Shown here: piece by piece, positions 60,523 to 64,000 of the stretch
How positions within the stretch are numbered: position 1 is the stretch's first letter
Layout of the letters: every line of letters begins with the position of its first letter
NCBI GenBank assembly: GCA_023614405.1
Contig: CM042692.1
Location: 121,141,503-121,205,502, forward strand
Source: Avena insularis
Taxonomy: Eukaryota > Streptophyta > Magnoliopsida > Poales > Poaceae
Direction: 5' to 3'
DNA length: 64,000 nucleotides
Made by a program: the position numbers and the translations under genes
The notes under the pieces: generated by a model
Told to the model about the DNA's origin: nothing
Seen by the model: only the letters and a program-made list of their open reading frames with translations
Databases searched by the model: none

Positions 60523-60758
60523 TTGAATTACATATGACATTTGTACCTGTTGATTTTATTATCATGGATATGGGGAGCAATACCTCAAGTCCTATAATAC
60601 TTGGTAGACCTTTTTTGAGAACCACAAGTGAAGTCATTGATACAAAAGAAGGAAATGTGAAGTTTAAATTTCCTCATAAGAAGTGTATGGAACACTTTCC
60701 AAGGAAGAAGGGGGTATCTAAGAAGCACAAGCTATCCCATGAGTTCCACATCACCTAA
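60291..60758 (+). CDS. Retropepsin-like protease frame of the third element
   Basis: 155 codons from ATG 60291. The active-site region is AILDFGSSVSVLSKDLYDLL (Asp-x-Gly-Ser) and a later IILGRPFLRTT matches the second conserved block of retropepsins, which cut the element's polyprotein. The usual residue after Asp is Thr or Ser; here it is Phe, so activity is uncertain. The frame stops before any reverse transcriptase, so the element is non-autonomous. Confidence 0.75.
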   Translation: MEAMIPPKLGDVWIPKVLITIGKETHHAILDFGSSVSVLSKDLYDLLDLKPMEKCSIDLLLDDDSTKHALGKVQDIMVELHMTFVPVDFIIMDMGSNTSSPIILGRPFLRTTSEVIDTKEGNVKFKFPHKKCMEHFPRKKGVSKKHKLSHEFHIT

Positions 60759-63135
60759 ACCAAGTAAGTTAAAGCCTAGCTATATGGCTATCAAGAAAGC
60801 GCTTTGCGGGACGCAACCCAGTTATTTTTCTTTTGGGTTTTTGTTTTGAACTCTTGATGTAGCAATAGAGTTTTGGTTTTATTTTATTTCTGAAGTTTTT
60901 AATAAAGTACCAAGTGGAACCCATTTTGGATGTTTTAAAAGTTGCTAAACAGACAGACAAGCAAATTTCTGTAGAACAGTTTTTAGTGCGTGCATTTTCT
61001 GATTTTTCTGTAACTCCGATTGAGATCAAATTCATACATAATTTACAACTTTTCATACTCTGTATGAATTTTTTTTGCTAAAATTCCTGACATGTCTAAG
61101 TGGACAAAAAATTCATTTTGATGTTGCTGAAAATCTGGTCAGATTCTGCCATGTTTTGTTTTAACCATTCCCAAGTGTCATAAGATGATTTGTATGAGTC
61201 ATATTATATGCTAGGGATATGTAGAAACATTATATGATTTCTGTAAAATTTATAAAGAATTTTTTATTTGATATATATGCAGCAACTATTATATTCTTGT
61301 GCCACTAATGTCACCTCTCAGAAAAGAGATGGGAGAAAAACATTTGTTTTGAAGTTTTTTGACAGGGAATAGAGGGACACCACACCAAGAGAAATATAAG
61401 GATGGTGAAAAACATAAGCTTGGGTATGACCAAGGCACCCCACTAGACCAACTCAACTGTCGGTTTGCAAACCTCTAAACTTTATTTTTTGAGCAACATA
61501 GAACTATCGTAGAAATTTGGAGCGTCTGTTTTGTCATTTTTTGTTTTGCATTAGAAATACCACCACCACTATTATAAATATTTATTATTATCTACTGAAA
61601 AGAAACTCTACCTTGATGATATTAAAACTGAAAAACAATGCCATGGAACAAAATAAAAGGGGAGATAAAAACAAAAGCTGAAATTCATGTTGTGTTTAGT
61701 TCTTAAGCTCAAGTACTTTATACGAAGAATGATCTGTTTTATGCCTATTAAACTGTATCCTTTTAGTGTGCATATTTATGTTCAACATTAAGAAGCAAGG
61801 GGATAAAATAAATGTTGACATTATAAACTAGATGACACACTCTTTAGATCTCTTTTTGCTAAGCCTTTTCTACACAAGCTAAGACTTGTTCCAAGCCCCT
61901 TAAAACTAGACTAGGCATATCCACCTACTTGTAGAAGAAGCTACTTTCAAGTATAGTATGTATGTTAATCCTCTAAACACTCTTAAAAACACCCTTTTTC
62001 ATGTATTTTAAAGCTCATAAGAAAGTAAGGTTTGGGGTGATACCACTATAGAAATTTTTGTGCTTCACATCTTATTAGTGGTTGTTAGCTAAACCATGAT
62101 AGGCATGGCATAAAGCTTTCAATGTGAAATGTTGAATATTAATCATGTTTAAGTTATACCTATGGATTGCAACAATGTGAAATGAAGTGTGCACACTGGA
62201 GTAGGCATGTTGGTAGAAAACGCTCCTGAACTGCTAGCCAAAGCCATGCATGACATGGTGGAAACTTATAGCATGATTATCCTTGTTAATATGATTCATA
62301 TGTCTGTTTTTCTTGTTCTTCTAGAGTAGAGATACTGCCCCCTACCACCTTGAACACAACTGAGGAATTATATTATCTTTTATGCTAAAATAATAGATGA
62401 ACAAATAAGCAAATAAATAAATGCCAAAAGGGGGGCATATAGCTACACAAGGGCAAGAGGTACTTTGGTGATGCGGTTTCATAGACCAACATGAGTATAC
62501 AATGACAGGCCTAAGTTGAGTTTCATGAGGAGTGTAAGTTCATAGGCTAGGTGCACGAAACAATCAACTTGTAATATGTTTAACACATAAACCATATGAA
62601 GCTTTAAAATAAAGTGAAATAAAAAGATACTTGGAACCCCATCCTTATTAGTATTGTTGATATGAATTACATAGCTCAAAATTCTATTTTTTATTCTTTA
62701 TGGAGGATTAACATATGTATTCAATGCTTACTTTCGGTACGGTATGCAAAACATCTCAATGGAAGACATAAAACTAAGAAGTGAGTCTTCCAATCAAGGG
62801 CATGAAACTAAGAAGTAGCCCAAAAATAAAGGCATGAAAACACCAATGCCAATCATGAAAAGAGTCTCTTATTCTACAGGTTCATTAAAGTGTGCTTGAA
62901 GGTTTATTTTGTTCATCATTTGTTTTATCACACCATCACTTATTGTTTAGCATATTTATAGATGTGTATAAGATATAACTTGATAGTACACTTGCATATT
63001 ATGTTTCATTTAAAGGAATTGAGCCTATGAACTCTACATGATAATGAAGGAAGCAAAGGTAAAAAACTCCAAAGTCAATGTTTAGTTTTATCACCTTCAT
63101 GCTTGAGGACGAGCATAGGTTAAGCTTGGGCATGT
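60759..63135 (+). mobile_element. Non-coding 3' internal region with polypurine tract
   Basis: No reverse transcriptase, RNase H or integrase is found where they belong. The region ends GAGGACGAGCATAGG and TAAGCTTGGGCATGT immediately before the right LTR; the AAGCTTGGGCA stretch is the probable polypurine tract. Confidence 0.65.
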
Positions 63136-63730
63136 TGATGCATGTAAAATGCATACATGAACTTTGTAGTTTGTTAACATGTTTTCCCACATATTTGCAT
63201 CATATATAATGTTATATCCCTATTTACATTGATTTTTGGGGATTTACCAGTGATCCCCTTCATTTTGGCTATAACCCTGCAGTGCAGAAAAATCCTATTT
63301 TCAACATTTTTGATGTTTCAGGACCTATACGAAGTCAAATGCACCTACACTTTTGGGAATTCCAATATTTATCCACGAGAAGCATATGGAGCATTGGAAT
63401 CTCACCAGGAGGGCCAGGAGGGCCAAATGAGTCCAGGTGGCGTGCCTAGGCTTGGTGGGCGCGCCACCCATGGTCGTTTGCTCCTCGACCGTCCAATCGC
63501 CTTGATTCTTTCGCCCATGAAGTTATCTTGGCCTAAAACCTCCTATATTAGTACCCCCCGGGGCATCCTCAGAAGAGAGACACCAGAAGCCACTAGAGAC
63601 AAAAACATCACCAAACAGAGTCAGATCCAGCAAAGATTGGAGGGGGAAACTTTGCTGGAGCCACCTCCGGGGAGATCTCCACCCTCTCCAACATCTCCAG
63701 CATCATCACCATGATGAAGAGGGAGTAGTC
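63136..63730 (+). mobile_element. Right LTR of the third element, interrupted
   Basis: Starts TGATGCATGTAAAATGC and matches 57401 onward from about 63215 to GGGAGTAGTC at 63730, where similarity stops. 63731-63765 is a 35-bp stretch not in the left LTR. Confidence 0.8.
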
Positions 63731-63765
63731 TGATGGCTCAAAAAGTGATGAGCTCATTAGGAACC

Positions 63766-64000
63766 TGATGTCTACGCACTTCTATTCTTGTAGACAGTTG
63801 TTGGGCCTCCAAGTGTAGAGTTTGTAGAACAACAGCAAGTTTTCCCTTAAGTGGATCACCCAAGGTTTATCGAACTTAGGGAGGAAGTGGTCAAAGGTAT
63901 CCCCTCTCAAGCAACCCTGCAATCAAGATACAAGAAGTCTCTTGTGTCCCCAACACACCCAATACACTTGTCAGGTGTATAGGTGCACTAGTTCGGCGAA
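63766..64000 (-). mobile_element. Inverted gypsy LTR end, runs off the window
   Basis: TGATGTCTACGCACTTCTAT onward is the reverse complement of 53716-53950, the end of the LTR of the second gypsy element. With no primer site to its left it is probably the 3' LTR end of a minus-strand copy inserted into the third element. Confidence 0.85.

Overview
This window looks like nuclear DNA of a grass of the wheat/barley tribe (Triticeae); the species cannot be named from the sequence alone. Reasons: nested LTR retrotransposons with initiator-Met (TGGTATCAGAGC) and TGGCGCCGTTGCCGGGGA primer sites, Stowaway MITEs with CTCCCTCCG-type ends, a CACTA element, multi-exon genes with GT..AG introns, and GC-rich single-exon gene remnants. 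There are no operons, no CRISPR array and no convincing tRNA or rRNA gene.

Left part (1-12.4 kb) is gene-like: two in-register coding exons on the minus strand (1695-1900), an XS-zinc-finger-like gene (4292-6300), a B3-domain gene (6946-7780) and a ten-exon Ulp1-like (C48) protease gene (8656-11961). All but the first carry frameshifts or internal stops. At 12.6-22.3 kb lies a copia retrotransposon in an LTR-internal-LTR-internal arrangement, next to a truncated minus-strand copy (12434-12572) of a gene whose second, fuller copy lies at 24564-24998. A solo gypsy-type LTR with a perfect 5-bp target duplication (22706-24221) lies upstream of that second copy. A FAR1/FRS (MULE-derived) pseudogene occupies 25762-28602 on the minus strand.

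Middle part (28.6-41 kb): a hairpin MITE, two Stowaways, a LINE-like retroposon (31397-36557, 8-bp target duplication) split by a 3.9-kb LTR insertion, exons of an unrecognised minus-strand gene (36598-37776) split by a 99-bp poly(T)-headed retroposon with an 11-bp target duplication, and a hAT-type MITE with a perfect 8-bp target duplication (39683-39986).

Right part (41-64 kb) is stacked transposons: a truncated minus-strand copia; a minus-strand gypsy LTR (44750-51107) invaded by a CACTA element (44900-49939), which carries a two-B3-domain gene relic, a copia leader fragment, subterminal tandem repeats and a solo copia LTR; a gypsy-type element with a nearly identical 1.4-kb repeat at 3-kb spacing (52545-57400); and a third, non-autonomous gypsy element (57401 to the right end) whose protease region contains a 122-bp inverted duplication.

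The recognisable genes do not form a pathway. They are a set of decaying genes among transposons. I found no convincing new biological system. The most informative signals are the two LTR-internal-LTR-internal structures, the duplicated primer-binding site, the inverted protease duplication, the B3 pair inside the CACTA element and several clean target-site duplications.
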